A DNA stretch of 64,000 nt from CAYYHA01 sp964471535 (GTDB lineage Bacteria > Myxococcota > Myxococcia > SLRQ01). The DNA lies in assembly GCA_964471535.1 (NCBI GenBank), contig CAYYHA010000004.1, positions 1 through 64,000 on the forward strand. The letters run 5' to 3'. Position 1 is the first letter of the stretch. Every line of letters starts with the position of its first letter. The notes beneath the pieces were generated by a model, which saw only the letters and a list, made by a program, of their open reading frames with translations, searched no databases and was not told where the DNA came from. The position numbers and the translations under genes were made by a program. Positions 33,191-42,266 of the stretch are shown in pieces.

Positions 33191-33851
33191 GGGGGACCTC
33201 CAGCGCCTCCGGGAAGACGCGTACCCGTCCCGTCAGCGGCTGCACCGAGAGGGTGTAGACGTTGTCGTAGGGGTCACCGATCCAGATGAGAGCACGCTGG
33301 GTCTCACCGATGGGGAAGAAGTACAGCCAGGTCTCGCCTGCGGAGACCACGTCGCTCAGTTGCGGCGTCCAGATCCCTCGGATGGAGACTCCCGGCGGGA
33401 GTTCCACCGTTTTGGCGAGCCCCCCGGAAAGTTCCGACCAGCGCGGGCCAGCCTCGATCCGGCGCTGAAAGCGTTCTTCCTCACTGAGCTGCGTCTCGTC
33501 GACTGGTTCCTCTTCTTCTTCCTCGATACGGCCGTCGCGGACCTGCGTTTGCTCGGGCTTCAGGCGTGGGTTTCCTTCGGTGCACTCGAAGCGGTAGGCG
33601 CTGGCCGACTCCTCCGAGCCTTCGCGGGAGGGAGCGAGCGAGAAGGCAATCCGGCAGGTCTGACCGTGGATGGCTGCGTAGTTGTAGAGGTAGCGGATGG
33701 ATCCAGCGAGGCGGCCGGCCTCCTCCTGCACCCGCACCCCGGCGCGGGCGGTCACGGCAGGGACCACCATTGCCAGGAGCCCGGCTACGATGAGGAGGCC
33801 GACGAGGACCTCGATGAGGGTCATCCCTCGCTGTGCACCTCGCCTGCGCAC
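33183..33851 (-). CDS. gspH: Type II secretion minor pseudopilin H
   Basis: A 222-residue pseudopilin with the signal GMTLIEVLVGLLIVAGLLAM (Glu5 present). A GspH/FimT-type beta-sandwich follows. An acidic run of about six Glu near residue 110 is inserted in a surface loop. GspH sits between the major pseudopilin and the tip complex. The GTG start lies 3 bases after the gspG stop. Length is slightly above average. Confidence 0.88.
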   Translation of the reverse strand: MRRRGAQRGMTLIEVLVGLLIVAGLLAMVVPAVTARAGVRVQEEAGRLAGSIRYLYNYAAIHGQTCRIAFSLAPSREGSEESASAYRFECTEGNPRLKPEQTQVRDGRIEEEEEEPVDETQLSEEERFQRRIEAGPRWSELSGGLAKTVELPPGVSIRGIWTPQLSDVVSAGETWLYFFPIGETQRALIWIGDPYDNVYTLSVQPLTGRVRVFPEALEVPRD

Positions 33852-33854
33852 GGT

Positions 33855-34334
33855 CTACCCGTCGTCTCCCTCGCCCAGTTCGCCAAGGAAGAGATCCTGG
33901 TTGTCGTCGGTGCCGCCGGGTTGCCCGTCGGCCCCGTAGGTCCCGATGTCCGGTCCGTTGGGGTTCTTCACGCCCGGATAGCGGTAGATATAGGGCCGGT
34001 TCCACGGATCCTTCGGCGTCTTGTCGAGCATCTTTTCCTGTACCAGGGCTGCGATGCCTTCGTCCGTGGTCGGGTATCGAGAATGCTTGTTGTAGTAGAG
34101 GTCCGCGGCATTCTTGATGTTCTGGATATCGATGCGGGCCTGCTTCACCTTCGCTTCCTTGAGCTGCGGGATGACCGCCACTGCCACGGCAGCGGTCACC
34201 ATGCCGAGAATGGTGATGACGATCATGATCTCGATGAGCGTCATCCCCCGCTCGGCGCTGCGGGCGCGTCGACTGCGCCCAAGGGGGTCCGCGCTTCGCA
34301 GGCGGCGGATTGGCGTTCGAATCACACGCATCAT
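33855..34334 (-). CDS. gspG: Type II secretion major pseudopilin G
   Basis: A 159-residue major pseudopilin. The mature motif GMTLIEIMIVITILGMVTAA is followed by the GspG core with DPWNRPYIYRYPG and the C-terminal Asp-rich loop that binds Ca2+ (DIGTYGADGQPGGTDDNQD). The leader is about 30 residues long and Arg-rich, far longer than the usual 6-10, but the ATG is supported by AAGGAGAA upstream. GspG polymerises into the periplasmic pseudopilus. The start overlaps the preceding small gene as ATGA. Confidence 0.95.
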   Translation of the reverse strand: MMRVIRTPIRRLRSADPLGRSRRARSAERGMTLIEIMIVITILGMVTAAVAVAVIPQLKEAKVKQARIDIQNIKNAADLYYNKHSRYPTTDEGIAALVQEKMLDKTPKDPWNRPYIYRYPGVKNPNGPDIGTYGADGQPGGTDDNQDLFLGELGEGDDG

Positions 34335-34525
34335 GGCTTCGGTTCTCCTTCTTCGAGGATGAAGTGGTTGGCGGCCGCTGCGAGCGCAGGCGGACGTGGC
34401 CTGCGGCTGCGCAGCGCGGTCCACACCAGGGCGACGCTCACGCTCAGGATGAGCCCGAGGGCGACAAGTCTGGCCACGGTATCCGCGGCGCCGGGACCCA
34501 AGAAGAGTTCCTTGAGTTCTCTCAT
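34331..34525 (-). CDS. Small single-helix membrane protein inside the gsp operon
   Basis: A 64-residue protein, with a start 6 bases after the gspF stop and a 4-base ATGA overlap with gspG, so it is very likely translated. Residues ~17-37 are a hydrophobic helix. The N-terminus is acidic and the C-terminal half rich in Pro, Ala and Arg. It matches no Gsp component that I know. It could be a platform accessory or an adapter unique to this lineage. The overlap on both sides is the main evidence that it is real. Confidence 0.65.
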   Translation of the reverse strand: MRELKELFLGPGAADTVARLVALGLILSVSVALVWTALRSRRPRPPALAAAANHFILEEGEPKP

Positions 34526-34531
34526 GGGAGG

Positions 34532-35770
34532 TCACCCCTGAATGGCCGTATTGAGTTTGAGAATCGGCATGAGGATGGAGAAGACGATAAAGGCGACGAC
34601 GCCTCCCATGCCGACGATCATCACCGGTTCGAGAAGGGCGGTGAGTCCCTGCAGCCGAGTGTTCACCTGTCCCTCGTAGGCGATCGCCACTTTCATCAGC
34701 ATCTCCTCGGGCTGGCCGCTCTTCTCGCCGATTGCGACCATGTGGTAGACGAGCGGCGGGAATTCGCCCGAGCGCTTGAGGGGCGTCGCGATGGGCTCGC
34801 CCTCTTGAATCGCTTCACGGGCCTCGTCGATGACCGCTGCGAGCACCGTGTTGTCGACGACGTTCCGCACGATGTTGAGCGCGGAGAGGATGGGAACACC
34901 ACTCTTGAGCAGAGTCGCCAGCGTCCGGGTAAACCGGGCCATGGCGATCATCTGAATCACGGGCCCGAAGATCGGCATCCGGAGCTTGAAGCGGTCCCAC
35001 CGCTCCCGGCCGCGCTCGGTGTGTATCCACCAGCGAAAGAGGAGGCCGAAGACGACGAGTGCGCCGAGGAGAATCCACCAGTAGTCGCGGGCGATTCCGG
35101 CGATGGCGATGAGGACCTGCGTGGTCCAGGGGAGGGTGGCGTCGATGTCGTCGAACATCTCGGTCACCTTCGGAACCACGACCGTCATCAGGATGGTCAG
35201 GATTACGGTGCCGATGACCATCATCAGGACTGGATAGATGAGCGCGCTGATGACCTTCGACCGGAGCTGCGCCTGTCCTTCTTGGAACTCTGCGAGCCGC
35301 TGCAGCACGATGTCGAGAGCGCCGGAACTCTCTCCGGCCCGGACCATGTTCACGAAGATGTGGTTGAAGATCTTCGGATGGTCCTCTAGGGCGTCGGCCA
35401 GGGAGGCGCCCTCATTCACTCGCTGTTTCACCGCCCCAACGACCCGCTTCAGCGTGGGGTGATCGACCTGTTCCTGCAGCGCATTCAGCGCATCTACGAG
35501 GGGCACCCCGGAACCGACGAGCGTTGCGAGCTGCCGGTTCATGATGGCCAAGTCCTGCGCCGAGACGTACCCGCGGATGCGTCGCTTCAGGTCCACGTCC
35601 GTGGACAAGAGGTCCTTCGTCCCCTTGCGGGTACCTTCTTCTACGTAGCCGGTGACGAAGATGCCCTCGCGCTTGAGCATGGATCTCAAGGTGCGGGGGC
35701 TGTCCGCGTCACGGATCCCCTTGACGGTCTTTCCGGCGGCGTTCAAGCCTGTGTACTCGTAGACGGGCAT
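34532..35770 (-). CDS. gspF: Type II secretion inner-membrane platform protein F
   Basis: A 412-residue GspF: two T2SSF helical domains (residues ~75-200 and ~280-400) and three membrane helices near 174-196, 227-247 and 385-405. The N-terminal opening PVYEYTGLNAAGKTVKG is diagnostic. The protein links GspE to pseudopilus extrusion. Length and order after gspE are standard. It is transcribed from upstream gspE with a 26-base gap. Confidence 0.96.
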   Translation of the reverse strand: MPVYEYTGLNAAGKTVKGIRDADSPRTLRSMLKREGIFVTGYVEEGTRKGTKDLLSTDVDLKRRIRGYVSAQDLAIMNRQLATLVGSGVPLVDALNALQEQVDHPTLKRVVGAVKQRVNEGASLADALEDHPKIFNHIFVNMVRAGESSGALDIVLQRLAEFQEGQAQLRSKVISALIYPVLMMVIGTVILTILMTVVVPKVTEMFDDIDATLPWTTQVLIAIAGIARDYWWILLGALVVFGLLFRWWIHTERGRERWDRFKLRMPIFGPVIQMIAMARFTRTLATLLKSGVPILSALNIVRNVVDNTVLAAVIDEAREAIQEGEPIATPLKRSGEFPPLVYHMVAIGEKSGQPEEMLMKVAIAYEGQVNTRLQGLTALLEPVMIVGMGGVVAFIVFSILMPILKLNTAIQG

Positions 35771-35796
35771 GGCTCGTGGTTGTCGGCAGTCGGGGT

Positions 35797-37614
35797 TCAG
35801 CCATGGCTGTCGCGGGTCACGCGCAGCACCTCCTCTACGGTGGTGATGCCCCGAAGCACCTTCGCCGCCCCGTCCGACTTCAGGGGCACCATCCCCTCTT
35901 CGATGGCGATCTTCTTCAGTGTGCCCGAGTCGGCATTCCGGAGGATCGCTTGCCGGATGCCATCGGTGACGGGGATGAGCTCATAGATGCCGGTCCGACC
36001 CCGATAGCCGGTGTCGTTGCATTCGCTGCAGCCCACCGCCTCGTAGAGGGTGTGACGCCGAGCCTCCTCCAAGGCCTCACCGGAGAAGCCGAGTTCTCGC
36101 AGCTCCTCTTCGTCGGGGACGTGGGGGCGGCGACAGGCGGTGCAGACCACGCGCACCAAGCGCTGGGCGAGCAGGCCGATGAGCGAGCTGGCGACCAGGA
36201 ACGGTTCGACGCCCATGTCGACCAGCCGTGTCACGGCGCTCGCAGCATCGTTGGTATGGATGGTGGAGAGTACCAGGTGGCCGGTGAGGGAGGCCTGGAT
36301 GGCGATTTCGGCGGTCTCCCGGTCCCGGATCTCCCCGACCATGATCACGTCCGGGTCCTGCCGCAGGAAGCTGCGCAGGCCCTGTGCGAAGGTCCGCCCG
36401 ATCTTGCTGTCCACCTGCATCTGGCTGATGCCCGGCAGCTCGTACTCGATGGGATCCTCGACGGTGAGGATGTTCTTGTCGGGCGAGTTGATCTGAGAGA
36501 GGCAGGCGTAGAGCGTGGTGGTCTTACCGCTTCCGGTGGGGCCGGTGACGAGGATGATGCCGTGAGGCCGGCGAATCAGCGTGCTCATCATCTTCAGCTC
36601 GCGATCGCTGAAGCCGAGGTCGGTGAGGTCGAGGAGTACGGAACTCCTGTCGAGTAGCCGCATCACCACGCGCTCGCCGTGGCGCACGGGGATCGTGGAG
36701 ACGCGGATGTCCACGTCGCGCCCAGCGATTTTGATTCGGATGCGACCATCCTGAGGCAGTCGCTTCTCCGCGATATTCAGCCCCGCCATGACTTTCACGC
36801 GGCTGACGATGCTGGCCTGGAAGCGCTTTGGCGGCTTGATGATCTCCTGTAGCACTCCGTCGATGCGGAAGCGGACCATCAGTTCGCGCTCCTGGGGTTC
36901 GATATGAATGTCGCTCGCCCGGGTGCGCACTGCCTGGTAGAGGAGCGAGTTGACCAGTCGGATGATGGGCGCCTCTTCGTCGGAGACGTCCAAGAGGTCC
37001 TGCGGCTCCTCGAGTTCGTAGGCGAGGCTGTCCAGGTCTTCGGCCGCCTCGAGGTCGTCAACGAGCTGCTGCGTCTCATTGCTCGCTCGTTCGTAGACCT
37101 GGTTGATGAGCCGGATGATCTCTCCCGGCGGAGCGAGGACGGGGGAGGGCGGCCGCCCGAGCAGCATGTGGAGGTCATCGAGGGCTGCGACCTGAAGTGG
37201 ATCGGCCACCGCCGTGATCACCATGCCCAGCGCATCCACACGGATGGGGAGGAGGTGGTGCTGCTTGGCAAAGTTGATGGGCACCGCCGAGACGATCTCG
37301 GGGTCCGCGTCGTCAGCATCGATTCCCTCGAGCAGCGGCAGATCGAACTGGGAGGAGAGGGCGCGGTAGAGGCCCTCCTCGTCGATGGCCTTCATCCCGA
37401 GGAGGATCTCGCCGAGACGGCCACCCTTCTCCGCCTGTAGGGTCAGCGCTTCTTCGACGATCTCGGGATCGATGCCGAGGAGCGCGACGCAGATCTCGCC
37501 TAGGGGGCGCCCGCGGAGGTGGGCGCCGCTCAGCTCCGCATACTGGGTGGCCTGCGTGGGGTCTGCCTCCTCTGGCAGCGCCGGTGTACTCGGCTGCTCA
37601 AGCGTATCGCTCAT
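35797..37614 (-). CDS. gspE: Type II secretion ATPase E
   Basis: A 605-residue ATPase. An N-terminal GspE/MshEN-type domain (residues ~35-190) is followed by a C-terminal ATPase with Walker A GPTGSGKTTT, the Asp-box TVEDPIEYEL, Walker B DPDVIMVGEIRD and a His-box STIHTND. A tetracysteine zinc site is formed by CTAC and CSEC. GspE powers pseudopilus assembly. The ATG overlaps the gspD stop as ATGA. Complete and of normal length. Confidence 0.97.
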   Translation of the reverse strand: MSDTLEQPSTPALPEEADPTQATQYAELSGAHLRGRPLGEICVALLGIDPEIVEEALTLQAEKGGRLGEILLGMKAIDEEGLYRALSSQFDLPLLEGIDADDADPEIVSAVPINFAKQHHLLPIRVDALGMVITAVADPLQVAALDDLHMLLGRPPSPVLAPPGEIIRLINQVYERASNETQQLVDDLEAAEDLDSLAYELEEPQDLLDVSDEEAPIIRLVNSLLYQAVRTRASDIHIEPQERELMVRFRIDGVLQEIIKPPKRFQASIVSRVKVMAGLNIAEKRLPQDGRIRIKIAGRDVDIRVSTIPVRHGERVVMRLLDRSSVLLDLTDLGFSDRELKMMSTLIRRPHGIILVTGPTGSGKTTTLYACLSQINSPDKNILTVEDPIEYELPGISQMQVDSKIGRTFAQGLRSFLRQDPDVIMVGEIRDRETAEIAIQASLTGHLVLSTIHTNDAASAVTRLVDMGVEPFLVASSLIGLLAQRLVRVVCTACRRPHVPDEEELRELGFSGEALEEARRHTLYEAVGCSECNDTGYRGRTGIYELIPVTDGIRQAILRNADSGTLKKIAIEEGMVPLKSDGAAKVLRGITTVEEVLRVTRDSHG

Positions 37615-40124
37615 GAGTCGTCGTTCGTCTTTGCCTCGTTGGGGCTCTGTGGACCTCGGCCCTCCTCCACCCCGGACCCTTTCTCTGCTCCTCCGCCAGT
37701 CTCGCTTGCTGGCGCTTGCGTCTCGTGTGCCTCCGAGTCCGAGGATTCGATGCCGGGCTCATCTGCGGCGCCCTGGGGCTCGGGCGTGATGATGTGGACG
37801 CCGCTGCCCCTTCCCCCGTTCTCGGGTAGGGCTTCTTCCTTCTCGATCGTCTTGTGAACCACCGCGAGCGGCCCACGCTTCCGTGCGTAGTCGACGGGGT
37901 CGTAGTCGCCGGCGATTCCATAGAACTGCTCGACGAACTGGCGGCGCTCCTCGAGCTTGCGCTCGAAAATCCGGCGGAAGTCCTCCGGACCATTGATGAT
38001 GTAGGGGGTCAGGAAGAGGAGCAGGTTGGTCTTGATCGTCTTGGTCTGCGTGTTCCGGAAGAGCCAGCCGATGACCGGGATATCCCCAAAGAACGGGACC
38101 TTCTGCACCGACTCGAGTGTGCGCTCCTGAATGAGGCCTCCGATCACCACCGTCTGCCCGTCACGGGCGACCACGGTGGTCTTTGCGGTGCGTCGTGAGG
38201 TCGTGGGACCGAGCTGCGGATCCTGGCTGGCGATCTCCTCGGTCTGCTCCTCGATGGCCAGCCGCACGAAATCGCTCTCGTTGATCTGTGGCTCGATCTT
38301 GAGCTTCAGCTCGACGTTCTGGCGCTGGATCGGGGCGAAGAAGGAGCCTAGCCCCCCGAGGGCGCCGGCGAAGGAACCGAGCAGCGGGTTGGTCTGGTTC
38401 TGCTGCGTCGCCGACCCGGAGATGAGGTTCTGCAGGCCGGGGGGGGCGAAGCCGGCCTGGAAGGGGACATTTTGGCCCACCGTGATCTCCGCCTCCTCGT
38501 TGTCGCTGGTGAGGATGTGCGGTGTGGAGAGCACGTTGACCCGGCTGTCCCGCTGCAACGCCTGCAGCACCACGCCGAACGAGGGAACACTGACGGGCAG
38601 GTTCTCGGTGCCCGGCACGGCGGGTCCCTGTATGCCGGCGAGGAAACCGCCGAGGGAGAGGAGGGAGGCGAGGGAGAGGGAGTTGAGCCCACCGAGTTGG
38701 GTCCCGAGGATCACCGGGGCGGCGCTGCCCTCGATCTCGGGGGCGGCCCCGCCATGGAACGACAGCCCCAACTCGTCCGAGGTGTCGAGGCTCACCTCCA
38801 TGATCACCGCCTCGACGAAGACCTGTTTCCGTGGGATGTCGAGCTTCTCGATGACTCGGCGGAGCGCCTTGTAGTCGTTGTAGCTGCTGACGATGACCAG
38901 AGAGTTGGTGCTCTTGTCGGCAGTGATCTTCATCTCGCCGCTGAAGAGCTCCGCTGCGGTGGCTTCGGTGCTCTCCCCGCGGCCCGCACGGGGGCGGGCG
39001 ACGGTCCGGCGGTTCGAGTTGCTCCCGGAGGCAAGCTGCGAGAGGGTGCTGGCCAGCTCCTCGGCGTCCGCGTTCGTCAGGTAGTGTACGTGCACCTGCC
39101 CCTCACCTTCGGTGGGCACGTCGAGCTGATCGATCAGCTCCTGGATGCGCCGGAAGCTCTTCTCATCAGCGATGACGATGAGCTTGTTGGTGCGTTCGTC
39201 GGCGATGACCCGGGAGATGCTCACGGAAAGCTCCTCCCCGTCGGGCTTCTTTGCACCGCCGGGTCGCCGCCCACGTCGCTGGGTGACCGTGCTGCCCCGG
39301 CGGGCGTTGTTGCCCCCCTCGAAGATGTCCATGAGCATCGATGCCAGGTCGGAGGCGGCGGCGTACTTCACCTGGATGATGCGCATCTCGTCCGCACCAC
39401 CCGGCTGGTCGATCTGCTTCAGGATCTTCTCCATCCGCCGGATGTTCAGCCCCACATCGGTGATGATGAGCAGATCGGGAGGGAAGACCTGCACCTCACC
39501 GTCGCGGCTGACGAGGGCCTTCAGGATGGAAGTCACCTGGTCCGCTTCCACGTGCTTCAGTCGAAACAGGCGGGTGACGAGCTGCTCGTTCCATGGGACG
39601 TAGCCGTCGGGATCGGTGATGGTGGGGATGTTGACCCTTTGTCCGTCCTTCTTGGGAAGGATCTTCAGGAACTTCCCCACTGGATAGACGGCGAGGTTGT
39701 TCGCCTCGAGGGCGGCGAGGAACGCGTTGTACGCTTCGTCGGGGCTGACAGCGGTGGGGGAGAGGATGGTGATCTTCCCCCGGATGTTGTCGGGGAGGAT
39801 GAAGTTGCGACCGGTCATGTCGCTTATCGCCTTGACGACCTCGACGATGTCCGCGCGATCGAAGTCCAGCTTCAGCTTGCCCTTTCCACGCCGCATCGCA
39901 CGGCGGCGCTTCGCGGCGCGCGCCTCGGCCTCGTCGTCCTGCTTCTTGCCCTCGGCCGCCTTGGACGGAGGCTTTACGGCAGGCGCCGCGGCCGGTTTTG
40001 CCAGCGGTTTTCCGCGCAGGGTCGGCAGGCGGCGCCCGGGCAGGGTGGGCGAACGCTGTGCGAGGAGCGGCCCGGAGGGGCCGGTGGAGAGGAGAAGAGC
40101 GACGATGAGACCGGTCTTTCGCAT
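37611..40124 (-). CDS. gspD: Type II secretion outer-membrane secretin D
   Basis: An 837-residue secretin. A signal peptide (residues 1-~24) precedes an N0 domain (LDFDRADIVEVVKAISDMTG), three N-domains (N1-N3) and the secretin core with QNVPFQAG and VPFFGDIPVIGWLF. The final ~100 residues form an acidic Ser/Glu-rich tail. It forms the outer-membrane channel. ATG 40124 is preferred; GTG 40130 would add two residues and neither has a clear Shine-Dalgarno. A separate pilotin gene (gspS) is not seen here. Confidence 0.95.
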   Translation of the reverse strand: MRKTGLIVALLLSTGPSGPLLAQRSPTLPGRRLPTLRGKPLAKPAAAPAVKPPSKAAEGKKQDDEAEARAAKRRRAMRRGKGKLKLDFDRADIVEVVKAISDMTGRNFILPDNIRGKITILSPTAVSPDEAYNAFLAALEANNLAVYPVGKFLKILPKKDGQRVNIPTITDPDGYVPWNEQLVTRLFRLKHVEADQVTSILKALVSRDGEVQVFPPDLLIITDVGLNIRRMEKILKQIDQPGGADEMRIIQVKYAAASDLASMLMDIFEGGNNARRGSTVTQRRGRRPGGAKKPDGEELSVSISRVIADERTNKLIVIADEKSFRRIQELIDQLDVPTEGEGQVHVHYLTNADAEELASTLSQLASGSNSNRRTVARPRAGRGESTEATAAELFSGEMKITADKSTNSLVIVSSYNDYKALRRVIEKLDIPRKQVFVEAVIMEVSLDTSDELGLSFHGGAAPEIEGSAAPVILGTQLGGLNSLSLASLLSLGGFLAGIQGPAVPGTENLPVSVPSFGVVLQALQRDSRVNVLSTPHILTSDNEEAEITVGQNVPFQAGFAPPGLQNLISGSATQQNQTNPLLGSFAGALGGLGSFFAPIQRQNVELKLKIEPQINESDFVRLAIEEQTEEIASQDPQLGPTTSRRTAKTTVVARDGQTVVIGGLIQERTLESVQKVPFFGDIPVIGWLFRNTQTKTIKTNLLLFLTPYIINGPEDFRRIFERKLEERRQFVEQFYGIAGDYDPVDYARKRGPLAVVHKTIEKEEALPENGGRGSGVHIITPEPQGAADEPGIESSDSEAHETQAPASETGGGAEKGSGVEEGRGPQSPNEAKTNDDS

Positions 40125-40170
40125 GAGCACCGCGGGGAGCGTGAGTGAGAGCCGCTCGAAGGAGGGCAGG

Positions 40171-41124
40171 TCATTCGATGGTGTAGACCTTCGTGATGGT
40201 CTTGCCGCGCCGTTCGATCTCGACCTCGACGCGGCGAGCGTCCTTCAGCTTGCTGTAGACCTCGAGGGCCTTGTCCGGGCTGTTGATGTCGTAGCCGTTG
40301 ATCTTCTTGATGACGTCGCCGTTCTGGATGCCGATCTTCGCGTAGATGGATCCCGGCCGGATGCTGAAGAGCTTGAAGCCTTGCGCCACGCCGTTCTTGA
40401 ACGCGGGGACGATGCGCGCCTGCGTGGCAATCTTGTTCAAGTCGGTCATCGCGGCTTCGATTTCCGACTGTGGGACCGAATACTCGTTGGGGCCGACCTT
40501 GCGGATGCCGGAACCGAGCCCCGAGTCTTCCTTTTCAGGCATCCGGCGCGCGGGCGCGAGGCTCGGGCCGAGCGAGGCGACCTTGCGGCCCGCTGCTTCT
40601 TCGAGGTCCATTTCGAGGTACTCGGTACGGCCGTTGTTGCGCACGAGGACGCGCCGGCGCTCGACCTTCAGGATCTCAGCGGAGCCCATGAGGCGATCCC
40701 CGATCCCGTAGACACCGGTCTCTCGCGTGCTGTTGTCAGTGATCACGGCCAGCGAGTACTCCGGTGGTGTCGCTTCGACGGTTGCGATGAGCGTCGCATT
40801 GAGCGAGGAGGGCACCGAAGTGCCAGGCGGCGGAAGCTCCGGCTCGGGGCTTGGCGCCTCGGCATTCGCCTCGGGCAGGGCCATGCCAAAGAGGCGGGCG
40901 AGCGCTTTCTTGTCCACGGTGGCAGTCAGGCTGCGCAGGCTCTTGGCCGCGCGGGTGGTCTTGGGCACCTCGATCGTCGGGGGTTTGGCGAGGCGGGCTG
41001 CAGCAAGGGCGCTCACGGTCCGCGCCGCCATCCAGCCCGCGGCCACCACGACCGCCAGGTTGAGGACCCAGAGATATTGCTTGAAGAGCCGCTCCATCCG
41101 AGGGGGCCACAGAGCAAGAGCCAT
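40171..41124 (-). CDS. gspC: Type II secretion protein C with PDZ domain
   Basis: A 317-residue inner-membrane protein: one membrane helix near residues 18-38, a homology region (~100-165, motif GVYGIGDRL) that contacts the secretin, and a PDZ domain at the C-terminus (GFKLFSIRPGSIYAKIGIQN, then NGDVIKKINGYDINSP). GspC connects the platform to GspD and helps select substrates. Two in-frame ATG starts (41124 and 41097) are possible and neither has a good ribosome-binding site. First gene of the 13-gene minus-strand run, preceded by the operator-like dyad described separately. Confidence 0.93.
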   Translation of the reverse strand: MALALWPPRMERLFKQYLWVLNLAVVVAAGWMAARTVSALAAARLAKPPTIEVPKTTRAAKSLRSLTATVDKKALARLFGMALPEANAEAPSPEPELPPPGTSVPSSLNATLIATVEATPPEYSLAVITDNSTRETGVYGIGDRLMGSAEILKVERRRVLVRNNGRTEYLEMDLEEAAGRKVASLGPSLAPARRMPEKEDSGLGSGIRKVGPNEYSVPQSEIEAAMTDLNKIATQARIVPAFKNGVAQGFKLFSIRPGSIYAKIGIQNGDVIKKINGYDINSPDKALEVYSKLKDARRVEVEIERRGKTITKVYTIE

Positions 41125-41202
41125 GCCGAGTGTCGACTGTGCTCAACAGCCCAGGATATCGAGGGAATTCCCGGATCAGCCCCTTCGTCTCGTCCGGGCC
41201 GT

Positions 41203-41255
41203 GGACATTTTGTCAATGGATCGCTCGAGCGAGCCATCCCGCTGACAAAGTGTCC
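41203..41255. promoter_or_regulatory. Twin GACA-N3-TGTC palindromes upstream of gspC
   Basis: GACATTTTGTC at 41204-41214 and GACAAAGTGTC at 41244-41254 are two copies of GACA-N3-TGTC whose centres are 40 bp apart, about four helical turns. The outer arms form a 13-bp inverted repeat with 12 matches (41203-41215 and 41243-41255). Between them is the perfect palindrome CGCTCGAGCG. A minus-strand TTGACA (-35-like) at 41216-41211 overlaps the promoter-proximal box, although no good -10 follows. This looks like an operator pair controlling the secretion operon. The rest of the gap (41125-41351) is empty. Confidence 0.5.
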
Positions 41256-41351
41256 GAAGCCGACCGCCGGTGCGCCGGTCGGAGGGCGCGCGCAACGAGC
41301 GACAGACCGGGGAAGGCCGCGCCACGGACAGACGGGCCCTGCGAATGCAGC

Positions 41352-41615
41352 TTAGGGGGTCGCCCGGGGCACGATTCGAACGGGCACCGCCCCGCCCGTG
41401 GCGTCCGCCGGTGGGGCTGCGGCGGGGGTCGGGACCGGGAGGATCCAGTCGAGCAGCCAGGTGACCGCAGCGGAGATGACGAGGATCACCAGCAGGATAC
41501 GCAGCGAGACACGGCGCTCCCCCGGCCGGCCGAAGCGGACCCCCTTGAACAGGATCCCAGGAGGCCGCGCACTTGGGCGGCGAGCCTTGGGGCGGGGCTG
41601 GCGGCGGCGCGGCAT
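41352..41615 (-). CDS. Small single-pass membrane protein
   Basis: An 87-residue protein. A very basic N-terminus (Arg/Pro-rich, residues 1-35) precedes one hydrophobic helix (~39-60) and a Pro/Ala/Thr-rich tail with Val-Pro-Val, possibly periplasmic. No family is recognised. It lies 18 bases after the tail-anchored protein gene on the same strand, so it is plausibly the last gene of that operon. The coding status rests on context and composition alone. Confidence 0.5.
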   Translation of the reverse strand: MPRRRQPRPKARRPSARPPGILFKGVRFGRPGERRVSLRILLVILVISAAVTWLLDWILPVPTPAAAPPADATGGAVPVRIVPRATP

Positions 41616-41633
41616 GATCGGGCGCCGTCCAGC

Positions 41634-42266
41634 CTAGAACGCGATGAGGTAGAGCGCGAGGGCGAGCCCGGCGCCGAGAAGGAAACCCAAGACGATGAGG
41701 CCCATGGGGCGTCGCGCCGGCCCCGCCGACTCCTCCGCCGGGGGAAGCGCCACCATCTCCTGGGAGATCTCGTAGAGGCGCTCCAGTTCCTTGCGTGCGG
41801 CCTCGTCGAGCTCCTCGATCTCGGTTGCGGGGTTGCCTGTCGCACGGAGGCGGTCGTTCACCTGCTTGCGCAGGTGCGTTACGTAGTAGTCGCCCTCCCC
41901 GTGGGCCCGCAGGAGCAGGGAGGCCTCCATCAAGATACGCGGGCTGGCGGCTCGGCCGTCTGCGTACTCGACGGGAGTGCTCGCCGGAGCAGAAGGCGCA
42001 TCGAAGTCGCCGGCGAGCCCGGTGCTCACACCTTCGTCCGCCGTCCATTGCACGGCGCGCCCCATGAACACCAGCTCCTGGCGTACCAGGCGCCGGTCGG
42101 GACCAATGTACGAGAAGAGATCGGTCTTCATCGGACCGTGGTGCCAGACCGTTCGGAAGCCCCGCCCATCGGGCCGCTCATCGGCCCCGCGCACGCGCTG
42201 CAAACCGCGCCCTATCTGCTCGAGGAGGCGAGGTTGGGGCAGGGCAAACCTGGGATCCGTTCTCAT
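41634..42266 (-). CDS. Tail-anchored protein of unknown function
   Basis: A 210-residue protein with a soluble N-terminal ~180 residues and one C-terminal hydrophobic helix (~187-208), as in tail-anchored proteins. The soluble part is charged and helical, with a strand-rich patch (residues ~48-75, motif FSYIGPDRRLVRQELVFMGR). I cannot assign a family. It overlaps the stop of the preceding TPR gene as ATGA, so the two are translated together and may form a membrane-associated complex. Confidence 0.65.
   Translation of the reverse strand: MRTDPRFALPQPRLLEQIGRGLQRVRGADERPDGRGFRTVWHHGPMKTDLFSYIGPDRRLVRQELVFMGRAVQWTADEGVSTGLAGDFDAPSAPASTPVEYADGRAASPRILMEASLLLRAHGEGDYYVTHLRKQVNDRLRATGNPATEIEELDEAARKELERLYEISQEMVALPPAEESAGPARRPMGLIVLGFLLGAGLALALYLIAF

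Noticed and set aside
41125..41351. Sigma54-type (-24/-12) promoter before gspC
   Set aside because: No GG-N10-GC pair in the right place; only the sigma70-type -35 and the dyads are visible.
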